64,000 nt of DNA, taken from NCBI GenBank assembly GCA_002483365.1, contig DLHT01000017.1:35270-99269 (forward strand). Direction: 5' to 3'. Shown here one piece after another: positions 51,470 to 60,497 of this stretch. The position numbers were made by a program, and so were the translations under genes. The DNA is from Cellvibrio sp. UBA7661 (lineage in GTDB: Bacteria > Pseudomonadota > Gammaproteobacteria > Pseudomonadales > Cellvibrionaceae). The notes under the pieces are model-generated. The model worked only from the letters and a program-made list of their open reading frames with translations. It ran no database searches and had not been told where the DNA came from. The first letter of the stretch is position 1. Each line of letters starts with the position of its first letter.

Positions 51470-51967
51470 ATGTTGCGTTTATTGTTTAAATCAGTGGTGG
51501 TGCTTGTATTAATAGTCGGTATCGGTAATTACCTGGTGTATTTAAAAACAGGCCAAATGCCGCTGGGCGATATGCATGAACAGCTGGGGGATAATTGGTT
51601 TGCTGATTTGCGAGCATCTTTTTCAACTGAGCAATTCACTAACGATGCCAAACAAGCAGTTAATGATATTGCCAGCCAATATGGCGGGCAGGAACAAGCT
51701 GCACCGACAACCGTCTATAAATGGACTGATGCAGACGGACAAGTTCATTTTGGGGATAAGCCACAAAATGCCAATGCCGAGCAAGTAGAAGTCAAAATAC
51801 AAAATGCGATATCAGCTCCGGTGGAAACTCAATCCGATAAAGGGGCTGATGCGGTAAATCCACAAGCAATTAATCAACAGCCTATGGGTAATTCTGCGCT
51901 CGATAAAGCCCGCGCGGCCGCTGAAGCGATGCAGCAGCGAATTCAACAACAAGAACAAGCGCAGTAG
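51470..51967 (+). CDS. DUF4124-domain membrane-anchored protein
   Basis: 165 residues with an N-terminal signal anchor (about 6-26), a DUF4124 motif TVYKWTDADGQVHFGDKP near 77-94, and a Gln/Ala-rich C-terminal helix (EAMQQRIQQQEQAQ). DUF4124 proteins are periplasmic and of unknown function. It lies 21 bases upstream of mtgA on the same strand. Confidence 0.85.
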   Translation: MLRLLFKSVVVLVLIVGIGNYLVYLKTGQMPLGDMHEQLGDNWFADLRASFSTEQFTNDAKQAVNDIASQYGGQEQAAPTTVYKWTDADGQVHFGDKPQNANAEQVEVKIQNAISAPVETQSDKGADAVNPQAINQQPMGNSALDKARAAAEAMQQRIQQQEQAQ

Positions 51968-51988
51968 AGTGTTTAACACGGGTTTCTG

Positions 51989-52682
51989 ATGAAAATTGTA
52001 TGGCGTACTAGCGCAACCATAATCAAGTGGCTGTTGCTGCTACTTGTTGCGTATCAGTTATGGATTTTTGCGCACGTATTGCTGTGGAAGTGGGTAAACC
52101 CTGCTGAAACCAGCTTTATGGATATTCGCCTTGAAGAATTGCGTGAAAAAAATCCCAACGCGAAATTGAAACATCAATGGGTGGATTACCCGAAAAATCT
52201 CCACTCATTTAAAGCGTGCGGTGGTTGCTGCGGAGGATGATCGTTTTATGGAGCATCACGGATTTGATTTCCGGGGAATTGAGAATGCCTTGAAAAAAAA
52301 TGAGCGCCGCGGCAAATCGGTTGCAGGTGGTTCATCGATTACCCAGCAGCTCGCTAAAAATTTGTTCTTATCGCCATCCCGCTCCTATCTGCGCAAAGCA
52401 GAGGAAGCGGTGATCGCATTGATGATCGAGCTGGTGTGGGATAAGCGCCGTATTCTTGAGGTTTATTTGAATGTGGTGGAGTGGGGCAACGGCGTATTTG
52501 GCGTCGAGGCTGCAGCGCGCCATTATTATCAGTTGTCGGCCGCCCAGATAGGGCCTTCAGCCGCAGCGCGTATGGCGGTGATGTTGCCTAATCCTCGCAA
52601 GTATGAAAAAGCCATGCCCGCGTGGGTGGCGCGCCACGCTTCCCGCGTGCAAGCCCGTATGCATCACTCCCGTATTCCTTGA
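51989..52682 (+). pseudogene. mtgA: Monofunctional peptidoglycan glycosyltransferase MtgA, frameshifted
   Basis: Two overlapping readings make up one MtgA. The first (51989-52240) has the N-terminal membrane anchor (about 10-30) and runs off frame after DYPKN; the second holds the GT51 domain: VAAEDDRFMEHHGFD with the catalytic Glu, KSVAGGSSITQQLAKNLFL, ELVWDKRRILEVYLN and WGNGVFGVEAAARHYY. Removing one A from the run of five at 52193-52197 restores PKISTHLKRAVVAAEDD and one protein of 230 residues, close to E. coli MtgA (242). Either a sequencing or assembly error in a homopolymer, a true inactivating mutation, or slippage-dependent expression. Confidence 0.9.
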
Positions 52683-52873
52683 TCTTGCTTGAAATCCTGC
52701 GTCATATCCTTATCTCTGCCAAAGCTGTGCGTTTACCAAGGTCTTACGTTTGTCAGATCTGCAGGTTGCCGCAGCGACGCGGTTCTCGCCGCCAGCCTTT
52801 TACGTTACAATCGCGACCCTTTTGGGGTCTCGGCATCCTGTAGTTGATGACTTTTTGAACTGAGGTGATAGAC

Positions 52874-53134
52874 GTGCCTATCTACGAATACCAATGTGAA
52901 TCCTGCAACCATGAATTGGAAGCGCTGCAAAAGCTGAGCGATGCTCCTTTGGTAGACTGCCCTGCTTGCGGCAAGGCGAGTTTGAAAAAGCAAATCTCCG
53001 CGGCCGGTTTCCGCTTGGCGGGCGGAGGTTGGTATGAGACCGATTTCAAATCGGGCAAGAAAAAGAATCTCGCAGGTGAAGGCAGTTCCGGTGCTTCATC
53101 TGCATCAAGCTCCAATGTGACTTCGTCTAGCTGA
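52874..53134 (+). CDS. FmdB-family zinc-ribbon protein
   Basis: 86-residue protein beginning (V)PIYEYQCESC, with a zinc ribbon of CESC and CPAC near 8-38 followed by SAAGFRLAGGGWYETDF and a Ser-rich tail. Regulatory or RNA/protein-binding roles have been suggested; none is established here. GTG 52874 is selected because TGAGGTG lies upstream and the family starts MPIYEY; a GTG at 52865 would add three residues. It lies 47 bases before aspS, its usual neighbour in Pseudomonas. Confidence 0.9.
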   Translation: MPIYEYQCESCNHELEALQKLSDAPLVDCPACGKASLKKQISAAGFRLAGGGWYETDFKSGKKKNLAGEGSSGASSASSSNVTSSS

Positions 53135-53181
53135 GTCGTCGAGCTAATCCATTTACTGTCGATAAATAACGGGAAAAACCT

Positions 53182-54990
53182 ATGCGCAGCCAATATTGTG
53201 GCGCTTTAAATGCCTCTCATATAAACCAGGAAGTCACCCTCTGCGGATGGGTAGACGGCCGTCGTGATCACGGTGGTGTGATCTTTATCGACCTGCGCGA
53301 CCGCGAAGGTGTGGTGCAAGTGGTGTTTGACCCGGATGGCAAGGAAAACTTTGCACTTGCAGATAAAGTACGCGGTGAATATGTGTTGCAAGTGACTGGT
53401 AAGGTCCGTGCGCGCGCCGCCGCAACGGTGAACCCGAACATGCCTACCGGCGAAATCGAAGTTTATGGTGCGGCATTGACCATCCTCAACGAAGCTAAAA
53501 CCATTCCGTTTCCGCTCGATGGTTTCACCAATGTAGGCGAAGAAACTCGCCTGAAATACCGCTTCCTGGATTTGCGTCGCGCTGAAATGCAGAAAAACCT
53601 GCGCTTCCGCAGCAAAGTAACCAGCGCAATCCGCAATTATCTGGATCGCAACGGCTTCCTTGATGTAGAAACCCCGATCCTGACCCGCGCAACACCAGAA
53701 GGTGCGCGCGATTATCTGGTGCCTTCACGTACCCATGACGGTAAATTCTTCGCACTGCCGCAATCCCCGCAATTGTTTAAGCAATTGCTGATGGTTGCCG
53801 GTTACGACCGTTACTACCAAATCGCAAAATGTTTCCGCGACGAAGACCTGCGCGCTGATCGCCAGCCGGAATTTACCCAAATCGATATCGAAACTTCCTT
53901 TATGAGCCAAGAGCAAATTATGGAAGTGACCGAAGGTATGTTCCGTGAATTGTTCAAAGATTTGCTGAACATTGAATTTGCTGAAATCAAACACATGCCA
54001 TTCTCTGAGGCGATTGCCAAATACGGTTCAGACAAGCCTGACATGCGTATCCCACTGCAATTGGTGGATATCAAAGATCTGGTGACAGAAGTTGATTTCA
54101 AAGTATTTGCTGGTCCAGCGAATGATCCAAAATCACGCGTTACCGCATTGAAAGTGCCCGGCGGCAACGAGAAGCTGACCCGTAAACAAATTGACGATTA
54201 CACCAAGTTTGTTGGCATCTACGGTGCAAAAGGCTTGGCTTACATCAAAGTCAACGACAAGTCTGATTTGGAAGAAGGCTTGCAATCACCGATTGTGAAA
54301 AACCTGCCGGTTCCCGTTCGTGCTGCGATTCTTGAGCGCGTTGGTGCAGAAAACGGCGATTTGATTTTCTTCGGCGCAGACAAGCATAAAATCGTTACCG
54401 AAGCACTGGGTGCGCTGCGCTGCAAGCTGGGTGCAGATTTGAATCTGTATACATGTGAGTGGGCACCTTTGTGGGTTGTTGATTTCCCGATGTTTGAAGA
54501 TGACGACAAAGGCGGCTGGACTTCAATCCACCATCCATTCACGTCGCCAAGCTGTACACCGGAGCAATTGATTGCGAGCCCGGGCGATGCTTTGTCGCGC
54601 GCTTACGATTTGGTATTGAACGGTACTGAATTGGGTGGCGGCTCTGTGCGTATTCACTCACCCGAAATGCAACAAGCGGTATTCCAAATTCTTGGTATCA
54701 GCCCTGAAGAGCAGCGCGAAAAGTTCGGCTTCCTGTTGGATGCGCTGAGCTACGGTGCACCACCACACGGTGGTTTGGCGTTTGGTCTGGATCGCTTGAT
54801 TATGTTGATGGTAGGCGCGAGCTCTATCCGCGATGTAATCGCCTTCCCGAAAACCCAAAGTGCAGCCTGCGTAATGACTGATGCGCCTGGTACTGTGGAT
54901 GAAATGCAACTGCGTGAGCTGCACATTCGTTTGCGCAATCAAAAGAAAACCGTTGATGTGACCGAAGAGTCACCCGAATACGGCATGTAA
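53182..54990 (+). CDS. aspS: Aspartate--tRNA ligase AspS
   Basis: Class II synthetase of 602 residues (E. coli 590). N-terminal OB-fold anticodon-binding domain (GWVDGRRDHGGVIFIDLRDREG near 17-38); motif 2 region CFRDEDLRADRQPEFTQIDIE near 215-235; a bacterial-type insertion domain; and motif 3 GLAFGLDRLIMLM near 530. It may be of the non-discriminating type if this organism uses Asp-tRNA(Asn) amidation; sequence alone does not decide. Terminator follows. Confidence 0.97.
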   Translation: MRSQYCGALNASHINQEVTLCGWVDGRRDHGGVIFIDLRDREGVVQVVFDPDGKENFALADKVRGEYVLQVTGKVRARAAATVNPNMPTGEIEVYGAALTILNEAKTIPFPLDGFTNVGEETRLKYRFLDLRRAEMQKNLRFRSKVTSAIRNYLDRNGFLDVETPILTRATPEGARDYLVPSRTHDGKFFALPQSPQLFKQLLMVAGYDRYYQIAKCFRDEDLRADRQPEFTQIDIETSFMSQEQIMEVTEGMFRELFKDLLNIEFAEIKHMPFSEAIAKYGSDKPDMRIPLQLVDIKDLVTEVDFKVFAGPANDPKSRVTALKVPGGNEKLTRKQIDDYTKFVGIYGAKGLAYIKVNDKSDLEEGLQSPIVKNLPVPVRAAILERVGAENGDLIFFGADKHKIVTEALGALRCKLGADLNLYTCEWAPLWVVDFPMFEDDDKGGWTSIHHPFTSPSCTPEQLIASPGDALSRAYDLVLNGTELGGGSVRIHSPEMQQAVFQILGISPEEQREKFGFLLDALSYGAPPHGGLAFGLDRLIMLMVGASSIRDVIAFPKTQSAACVMTDAPGTVDEMQLRELHIRLRNQKKTVDVTEESPEYGM

Positions 54991-55002
54991 TACTTAGGTA
55001 TT

Positions 55003-55033
55003 GAAAAGGGTGGGCAATTGCCCACCTTTTTTG
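55003..55033 (+). terminator. Terminator after aspS
   Basis: GGTGGGCAA and TTGCCCACC form a self-complementary stem at 55009-55026 within an A/T-flanked context and are followed by TTTTTT. Confidence 0.88.
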
Positions 55034-55085
55034 TTTCTGACTTTTGTCTTTTTATTGTTACAAAGCATCTGAATGGGAGCTATCA

Positions 55086-55829
55086 ATGGCCGGACATTCC
55101 AAATGGGCTAACATGAAACACCGCAAAGCGCGTCAAGACGCCAAGCGGACTAAAATTTTCACCAAAATCATCCGCGAACTGACGGTCGCCGCAAAGGGTG
55201 GCGCCAGCCCAGCCGATAACCCGCGGTTGCGTGCGGCAGTGGAAAAGGCCTATTTAAATAATCTCAAAAAAGATGTGGTTGAGCGCGCGATTGCGCGTGG
55301 TGCTGGCACCAACGAATCCGATGCTTACGAAGAGCTCACCTATGAAGGTTATGGTGTAAATGGCGTTGCATTTATCGTTGAATGTATGACCGACAACCGC
55401 AATCGCACTGCGGGTGATGTGCGTCACGCGTTTGATAAAAAAGGCGGTAACCTCGGCACCAGTGGTTCGGTCTCTTATCTGTTTGCCCGCAAAGGCCAAA
55501 TCAGTTTTGCGCCGGGCATTAATGAAGATGCCTTAATGGAAGCGGCGTTGGAAGCGGGCGCAGATGATGTGGTTATCAATGATGATGGATCCGCTGATGT
55601 GATGACCGCCTTCGAAGACTTCTTCCGGGTAAAAGATGCTTTGGCGGCAGCCGGATTAAAAGAATCCGAATCTGAAATCACCCAAATTCCATCGCTTACC
55701 GTTAGCCTCGATAAAGACGCCGCCGAAAAAATCCTCGCATTAATTGATGCGCTTGAAGATTTGGACGATGTGCAAAACGTCTACACCAATGCCGATATAG
55801 CGGACGATATTATGGAGCAGATTGGTTAA
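55086..55829 (+). CDS. yebC: YebC/PmpR-family transcriptional regulator
   Basis: 247 residues (E. coli YebC 246). MAGHSKWANMKHRKARQDAKR is the family's start; GYGVNGVAFIVECMTDNRNRT and KGGNLGTSGSVSYLF follow. The family regulates transcription and, more recently, has been linked to translation of proline stretches. ATG 55086 is preceded by GGGAG. In many bacteria yebC is directly followed by ruvC; here a 202-residue XRE protein lies between. Confidence 0.96.
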   Translation: MAGHSKWANMKHRKARQDAKRTKIFTKIIRELTVAAKGGASPADNPRLRAAVEKAYLNNLKKDVVERAIARGAGTNESDAYEELTYEGYGVNGVAFIVECMTDNRNRTAGDVRHAFDKKGGNLGTSGSVSYLFARKGQISFAPGINEDALMEAALEAGADDVVINDDGSADVMTAFEDFFRVKDALAAAGLKESESEITQIPSLTVSLDKDAAEKILALIDALEDLDDVQNVYTNADIADDIMEQIG

Positions 55830-55861
55830 CAGGATTTTTCACACCAATTTTCCTCATGTCA

Positions 55862-55892
55862 TATTCCTGTCGTATACAAAATCACAGGAATA
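55862..55892 (+). promoter_or_regulatory. 9-bp inverted repeat upstream of the XRE gene
   Basis: TATTCCTGT (55862-55870) and ACAGGAATA (55884-55892) are perfect reverse complements 13 bases apart, 42 bases before the XRE start codon. A likely operator, perhaps autoregulatory. Confidence 0.6.
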
Positions 55893-55895
55893 GAT

Positions 55896-55917
55896 GAGTT
55901 TGGGTTCCCCCAAACTC
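55896..55917 (+). other. Leader hairpin next to the XRE ribosome-binding site
   Basis: GAGTTTGGG, loop TTCC, CCCAAACTC form a perfect 9-bp stem, three bases before the GAGG Shine-Dalgarno. No T-run follows, so it is not a clear terminator. Confidence 0.6.
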
Positions 55918-55934
55918 TTCGAGGTATAGGCAGT

Positions 55935-56543
55935 ATGGATATGCAAATTAATAAGCACTTTCTCAGGCAAGAGCGTGAAAAGCGCGCATGGAGCCAAAGT
56001 CATTTAGCCGACGTGGCTGATTTAAGTATGCGCACGGTGCAACGTATTGAGCACAGTGGTGTTGCGTCTATGGAATTTGCAAAGGCGCTGGCAGCCGCCC
56101 TGGACTTGGAGCTTGCTGCGCTAGTGCAATCATCACCGGCCATTACTCCACACCGTCCGATGTCTTATCGCCTATTTGCGGCTATTGGCACGGTGCTGGT
56201 AGGTGTGATTGCTGTTGGTTGGTGGTCAACGGCAGCGGCGCAGCAGGTCAAGCTCAGTCTTTCGATAGAAGCGCCCAACGGTACTTACTCTGATTTCAAG
56301 CTGTTAAATACCATTGGCGAGCAGAGCGAAATGCAATTGGATAATCAGTTCCGGGTTCTGGTTAATTCTCGCCGTCAAGGTGAGTACCTGTTGCTTGAAG
56401 CTGACATATACCATTTTGTGGAAGCAGAATACCAACTGATGGCATCCCCATCCCTTCTGATTGAAGATCAGGAGCCTTCATCCTTACACCTTGAATTTCC
56501 CAATGGCGACAAGGTGAAGTTGCTGGTTATGGCTGATTATTAA
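55935..56543 (+). CDS. XRE-type HTH protein with a membrane anchor
   Basis: 202 residues: HTH at about 7-65 (LRQEREKRAWSQSHLADVADLS, then RTVQRIEHSG), one membrane segment at about 80-97 (LFAAIGTVLVGVIAVGWWS), and a beta-rich C-terminal part of about 100 residues that would lie in the periplasm. The architecture resembles one-component membrane-bound regulators that pass an envelope signal to DNA, but the C-terminal domain is unrecognised. Inserted between yebC and ruvC with its own leader containing an inverted repeat. Confidence 0.8.
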   Translation: MDMQINKHFLRQEREKRAWSQSHLADVADLSMRTVQRIEHSGVASMEFAKALAAALDLELAALVQSSPAITPHRPMSYRLFAAIGTVLVGVIAVGWWSTAAAQQVKLSLSIEAPNGTYSDFKLLNTIGEQSEMQLDNQFRVLVNSRRQGEYLLLEADIYHFVEAEYQLMASPSLLIEDQEPSSLHLEFPNGDKVKLLVMADY

Positions 56544-56687
56544 GCGTCACCATTTTTAGATTGGATTGGCAGTTGTTCGCAGACCCACAGCGACTGCCTC
56601 CTGCGCCTGCACATCTGTAAATCCCTCTTGCTTCACCCTGAATCACGTGCAACACTGCCACCAATACAACTGTATATAGATACAACT

Positions 56688-57209
56688 ATGGCACTCATTC
56701 TCGGTATCGACCCCGGTTCCCGTAAAACAGGTTTTGGCATTATCAATGTCATTGGTAGTAAGTACGAATACCTGACCAGCGGGGTGATTCGCATGAAGGA
56801 TTCGGATGAGTTGCCCGCCCGTTTAAAAGTGATTTTTGATTCCCTGACCCAGATTATCGAACAATATTGCCCGCAAGAAATGGCAATTGAGCAAGTATTC
56901 ATGGCTAAGAATGCGGCATCCGCACTAAAACTTGGTCAGGCGCGAGGCGCGGCGATAGTGGCTGCAACAGCGCAAAATGTGCCTGTGTCGGAATATGAGG
57001 CGCGCAAGGTGAAGCAATCGGTGGTGGGGAATGGTGCAGCGGATAAATTGCAGGTTCAGCATATGGTAAAAACCTTGTTGCGTCTTCCTGCATCACCGCA
57101 AGAGGATGCCGCTGACGCACTGGCGGTTGCTCTTTGCCATGCCAATACGCGTGACCATTTAATCAGGATGGCGGGCTCTTCGAGTTTTCGCCGCGGCCGT
57201 ATAGTGTAA
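56688..57209 (+). CDS. ruvC: Holliday junction resolvase RuvC
   Basis: Endonuclease that cuts Holliday junctions; 173 residues, as in E. coli. ILGIDPGSRKTGFGII holds the first catalytic Asp (D7); MAIEQVFMAKN the Glu near 66-68; and SPQEDAADALAVALCH the C-terminal Asp pair. ATG 56688 (MALILGIDPG) is favoured by family length; a reading from 56628 would add 20 residues. ruvA follows 32 bases later. Confidence 0.96.
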   Translation: MALILGIDPGSRKTGFGIINVIGSKYEYLTSGVIRMKDSDELPARLKVIFDSLTQIIEQYCPQEMAIEQVFMAKNAASALKLGQARGAAIVAATAQNVPVSEYEARKVKQSVVGNGAADKLQVQHMVKTLLRLPASPQEDAADALAVALCHANTRDHLIRMAGSSSFRRGRIV

Positions 57210-57241
57210 TTTCCGTAACCTAAACAACAAAGAGACTGGTT

Positions 57242-57856
57242 ATGATTGGACGTTTGCGTGGGTTGTTGGTAGAAAAGCAACCTCCTTATTTATTGTTGGA
57301 TGTGAACGGGGTTGGTTATGAGGTGCAGGCACCCATGACCACGTTTTATCGTCTGCCTGCTTTAGGGAATGAAGTTGTGCTGCATACCCATCTATCGATT
57401 ACGGAAAATTTGCATCAACTATTTGGGTTCGCTGAGCAGCGCGATCGCTCGTTATTCCGCACATTGATCAAAGTGAATGGTGTTGGTCCCAAGCTTGCGA
57501 TTGCAATCTTATCGGGTATGGAGGCTGACGATATTGCCCGCTGTGTGCGGGACGATAACATTAACGCCCTGACCAAAGTCCCGGGCATAGGTAAAAAAAC
57601 TGCCGAGCGATTGGTAATTGAATTGCGTGATCGTCTGAAAAATTGGGATATGCCACAAGGTGATATGTTGGCGCACAGTGAAATCCAAAGCATTGCAACT
57701 GATAACGATGTATTCGCAGAAGCAGAAAGCGCCCTCATTGCGTTAGGTTACAAACCGGCAGAAGCGGCAAAAATGGTATCGCTGGCTAATAAACAAAAAC
57801 CCGATGCGAAAAGCGAAGAGCTAATTCGTATCGCTCTTCGTAGCATTGCCGGTTAG
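57242..57856 (+). CDS. ruvA: Holliday junction helicase subunit RuvA
   Basis: 204 residues (E. coli 203). Tetrameric DNA-binding subunit that loads RuvB. N-terminal OB domain (MIGRLRGLLVEKQPPYLLLD), helix-hairpin-helix region LIKVNGVGPKLAIAILSG and KVPGIGKKTAERLV (near 75-130), and the C-terminal RuvB-binding domain after an acidic linker (EAESALIALGYKPAEAAKMV). Confidence 0.97.
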   Translation: MIGRLRGLLVEKQPPYLLLDVNGVGYEVQAPMTTFYRLPALGNEVVLHTHLSITENLHQLFGFAEQRDRSLFRTLIKVNGVGPKLAIAILSGMEADDIARCVRDDNINALTKVPGIGKKTAERLVIELRDRLKNWDMPQGDMLAHSEIQSIATDNDVFAEAESALIALGYKPAEAAKMVSLANKQKPDAKSEELIRIALRSIAG

Positions 57857-57875
57857 TTTTTAAAGGGTTTACTTG

Positions 57876-58901
57876 ATGATAGAAACGGATCGACTGATTG
57901 CTCCTGCTGCTAAAGAGCGCGAAGATCATCTTGATCGTACTGTGCGCCCTAAATACCTTGCTGATTATGTTGGCCAGCCAGCGGTATGCGAACAGATGGA
58001 GATTTTTATTGGTGCCGCTAAAAAGCGTGGCGAAGCACTTGATCACACATTAGTGTTTGGCCCCCCTGGGTTAGGCAAAACCACACTGGCCAATATTATT
58101 GCCAATGAAATGAATGTTTCGCTTAAGAGCACATCCGGTCCTGTGTTGGAAAAAGCGGGGGATTTGGCTGCGCTGCTCACGAATCTTGAGCCTGGTGATG
58201 TTCTATTTATCGATGAGATCCATCGTCTTAGTCCGGTCGTGGAAGAAATTTTGTATCCGGCAATGGAAGATTTCCAGCTGGATATCATGATCGGTGAAGG
58301 GCCTGCTGCGCGTTCGATCAAACTTGATTTGCCGCAATTTACCCTTGTTGGCGCAACAACCCGTGCAGGCTTGTTGACATCACCTCTGCGTGACCGTTTT
58401 GGTATTGTTCAGCGTCTTGAGTTTTATAATGTTGCCGATCTCACCCATATCGTTGCTCGTTCAGCGGCTTTGCTGGGAGTGAGAATGGACTACGAAGGTG
58501 CAGGTGAGGTTGCCAAACGATCGCGTGGAACTCCTCGTATCGCTAATCGTTTGTTACGCCGTGTGCGTGATTATGCCGAAATAAAAGGTGATGGTGCGGT
58601 CACTGCAACTATGGCAGATGCTGCATTAAACATGCTGAATGTGGATGAGCGTGGTTTCGATCACATGGATCGCCGCTTATTGATGGCGATGCTGCACAAT
58701 TTTGATGGTGGGCCTGTGGGGGTGGAAAGTTTGGCTGCAGCCATCAGTGAAGATCGTGGAACGATTGAAGATGTAATCGAGCCCTATTTGATACAGCAAG
58801 GTTTTATGGCGCGCACCCCGCGTGGCCGTATTTTGACCAACAATGCTTATTTATATTTTGGGATACCTGTCCCCAAGCGATTACAAGATCCGACGGAATA
58901 A
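57876..58901 (+). CDS. ruvB: Holliday junction helicase ATPase RuvB
   Basis: 341-residue AAA+ motor of branch migration (E. coli 336). Walker A GPPGLGKTT (62-70), Walker B LFIDEIHRLS (near 108-117), sensor 1 LVGATTRAGLLTSPLRDRFG near 153-172, and the C-terminal winged helix (LIQQGFMARTPRGR). ATG 57876; the preceding TTG at 57873 is not needed. It lies 19 bases after ruvA; the Tol-Pal genes follow nine bases later. Confidence 0.97.
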   Translation: MIETDRLIAPAAKEREDHLDRTVRPKYLADYVGQPAVCEQMEIFIGAAKKRGEALDHTLVFGPPGLGKTTLANIIANEMNVSLKSTSGPVLEKAGDLAALLTNLEPGDVLFIDEIHRLSPVVEEILYPAMEDFQLDIMIGEGPAARSIKLDLPQFTLVGATTRAGLLTSPLRDRFGIVQRLEFYNVADLTHIVARSAALLGVRMDYEGAGEVAKRSRGTPRIANRLLRRVRDYAEIKGDGAVTATMADAALNMLNVDERGFDHMDRRLLMAMLHNFDGGPVGVESLAAAISEDRGTIEDVIEPYLIQQGFMARTPRGRILTNNAYLYFGIPVPKRLQDPTE

Positions 58902-58909
58902 ATAGTTGT

Positions 58910-59317
58910 ATGAGCGTATTTAGCAGCCCGGTAAGGGTTTATATCGAGGACACTGATGCTGGAGGGATTGTTTACTATGTAAATTATCTCAAATTCATGG
59001 AGCGTAGTCGTACAGAATTTTTGCGCAGTTTCGGCTATGATAAGCCCGCAATTCTGGATGGTGGTTTATTGTTGGTCGTTCATTCGGCGCAGATCAATTA
59101 CCGTCGTCCTGCGCGTTTGGATGATTTGCTCAATGTAACTACGCAAATTCACAGATTGGCGCGAACTTATATCGAATTTCAGCAGCGGGTACTGCGTGGA
59201 GAAGAGTTGATGTGTGAAGGGATAATTCGTATCGCCTGTGTTGATAACGAATCTATGAAACCTAACGCTCTTCCGGCCAGCATGCATCAGCAATTGAATC
59301 AATTCTGTCATTCTTAA
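58910..59317 (+). CDS. ybgC: Tol-Pal-associated acyl-CoA thioesterase YbgC
   Basis: 135 residues (E. coli 134). Hotdog-fold thioesterase; catalytic Asp16 in YIEDTDAGGIVYYVNY and conserved FMERSRTEFLR. Hydrolyses acyl-CoA or acyl-ACP, possibly linked to phospholipid metabolism at the septum. First gene of the tol-pal operon, as in most Proteobacteria. Confidence 0.96.
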   Translation: MSVFSSPVRVYIEDTDAGGIVYYVNYLKFMERSRTEFLRSFGYDKPAILDGGLLLVVHSAQINYRRPARLDDLLNVTTQIHRLARTYIEFQQRVLRGEELMCEGIIRIACVDNESMKPNALPASMHQQLNQFCHS

Positions 59318-59338
59318 AACTGAGAGTTAAACAAGTTT

Positions 59339-60025
59339 ATGCCTGCTACAGATAATAGTCTGTCAATTTCTCATCTCATTCTCAATGCCAGCTTTCTAGT
59401 ACAATTAGTGATGCTGATTCTCGTATTAGCCTCAGTGATTTCGTGGGCGATGATTTTTCAACGTGAGCGCTATCAACGAAAAGCGACAGGTGCATTTAAT
59501 TACTTTGAAAAGCAGTTTTGGTCGGGGATTGACTTAAACCAGTTGTACCGTCAAGGCAACAGTCGCAACGAGATGGTCGAGGGTATTGAGAGTATTTTTC
59601 GCGCTGGTTTCAAAGAGTTTACTCGCCTGCGTCAAACAGCAGGAGCTGATTCAGATGCGGTAATGGAAGGTTCCCAGCGGGCAATGCGCGTTGCATTAGC
59701 GCGCGAACAAGAAAAGTTAGAAGAAAACTTACCATTTCTTGCGAGTGTTGCATCAGTAAGTCCCTACATCGGTCTTTTCGGAACTGTGTGGGGCATCATG
59801 GTGTCATTCCTGAATATTGCTAATGCTGGCCAGCCAAGCCTTGCAACAGTAGCACCAGGTATTGCAGAAGCGTTGATTGCAACTGCGATGGGGCTTTTTG
59901 CTGCAATTCCAGCGGTGCTTGCCTATAACAAATTCTCAGCACGTGCGGAAAGCTTACTGGCAAACTACCAGACGTTTGCCGAAGAATTTTCAGCAATTTT
60001 GCACCGCCAGGTTCACAGCAAATAA
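59339..60025 (+). CDS. tolQ: Tol-Pal system proton channel subunit TolQ
   Basis: 228 residues (E. coli 230), homologous to ExbB/MotA. Three membrane segments: about 17-39, 132-155 and 167-195; ASVSPYIGLFGTVWGIM and ATVAPGIAEALIATAMGLFAAIPAV are the conserved channel segments. Uses the proton gradient with TolR to energise TolA. Confidence 0.97.
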   Translation: MPATDNSLSISHLILNASFLVQLVMLILVLASVISWAMIFQRERYQRKATGAFNYFEKQFWSGIDLNQLYRQGNSRNEMVEGIESIFRAGFKEFTRLRQTAGADSDAVMEGSQRAMRVALAREQEKLEENLPFLASVASVSPYIGLFGTVWGIMVSFLNIANAGQPSLATVAPGIAEALIATAMGLFAAIPAVLAYNKFSARAESLLANYQTFAEEFSAILHRQVHSK

Positions 60026-60063
60026 CGCTGTTTTACGGTCACTGAAAAAACAGGTTAATAGCT

Positions 60064-60492
60064 ATGTCTGGATTTGGTTCTCCAATCAAAAAGAAACTGA
60101 AAGCTGAAATTAATGTTGTGCCATTAATTGATGTGATGTTGGTTCTTTTGATCGTATTTATGATTGCTGCACCCATGATGACCCAAGGGATCAAAGTGGA
60201 ATTACCACAAGCTGCTTCTGAGCCTGTTGAAAGCAAAGAAGACGAACCTATTACGGTATCAGTTAAAGCTGATGGTACTTATTATATTGATCTTGGGGGG
60301 GATGCTGAGGCTCCGCGTCCCCTCGCTGAGATCAAATCGATAGTGAGTAAAGTGCTGAAAGAAAAACCTAACACTCCAGTATTTGTGCAAGGCGACAAAA
60401 AAGTCGATTACGGTGTTGTGGTCACTCTCATGGGAGAACTTAAACAGGCTGGTGCACCTTCCGTAGGCTTGATTACGGAGCCAGCGCGCTAA
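60064..60492 (+). CDS. tolR: Tol-Pal system subunit TolR
   Basis: 142 residues, the same as E. coli. One membrane segment at about 19-38 containing the protonatable Asp in VPLIDVMLVLLIVFM, and a periplasmic domain ending GAPSVGLIT. Homologue of ExbD/MotB. Confidence 0.97.
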   Translation: MSGFGSPIKKKLKAEINVVPLIDVMLVLLIVFMIAAPMMTQGIKVELPQAASEPVESKEDEPITVSVKADGTYYIDLGGDAEAPRPLAEIKSIVSKVLKEKPNTPVFVQGDKKVDYGVVVTLMGELKQAGAPSVGLITEPAR

Positions 60493-60497
60493 CCTAT

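Noticed and set aside
52221..52682. Independent short glycosyltransferase gene starting at 52221
   Set aside because: Begins inside the conserved GT51 domain without membrane anchor or Shine-Dalgarno; it is the second half of frameshifted mtgA.
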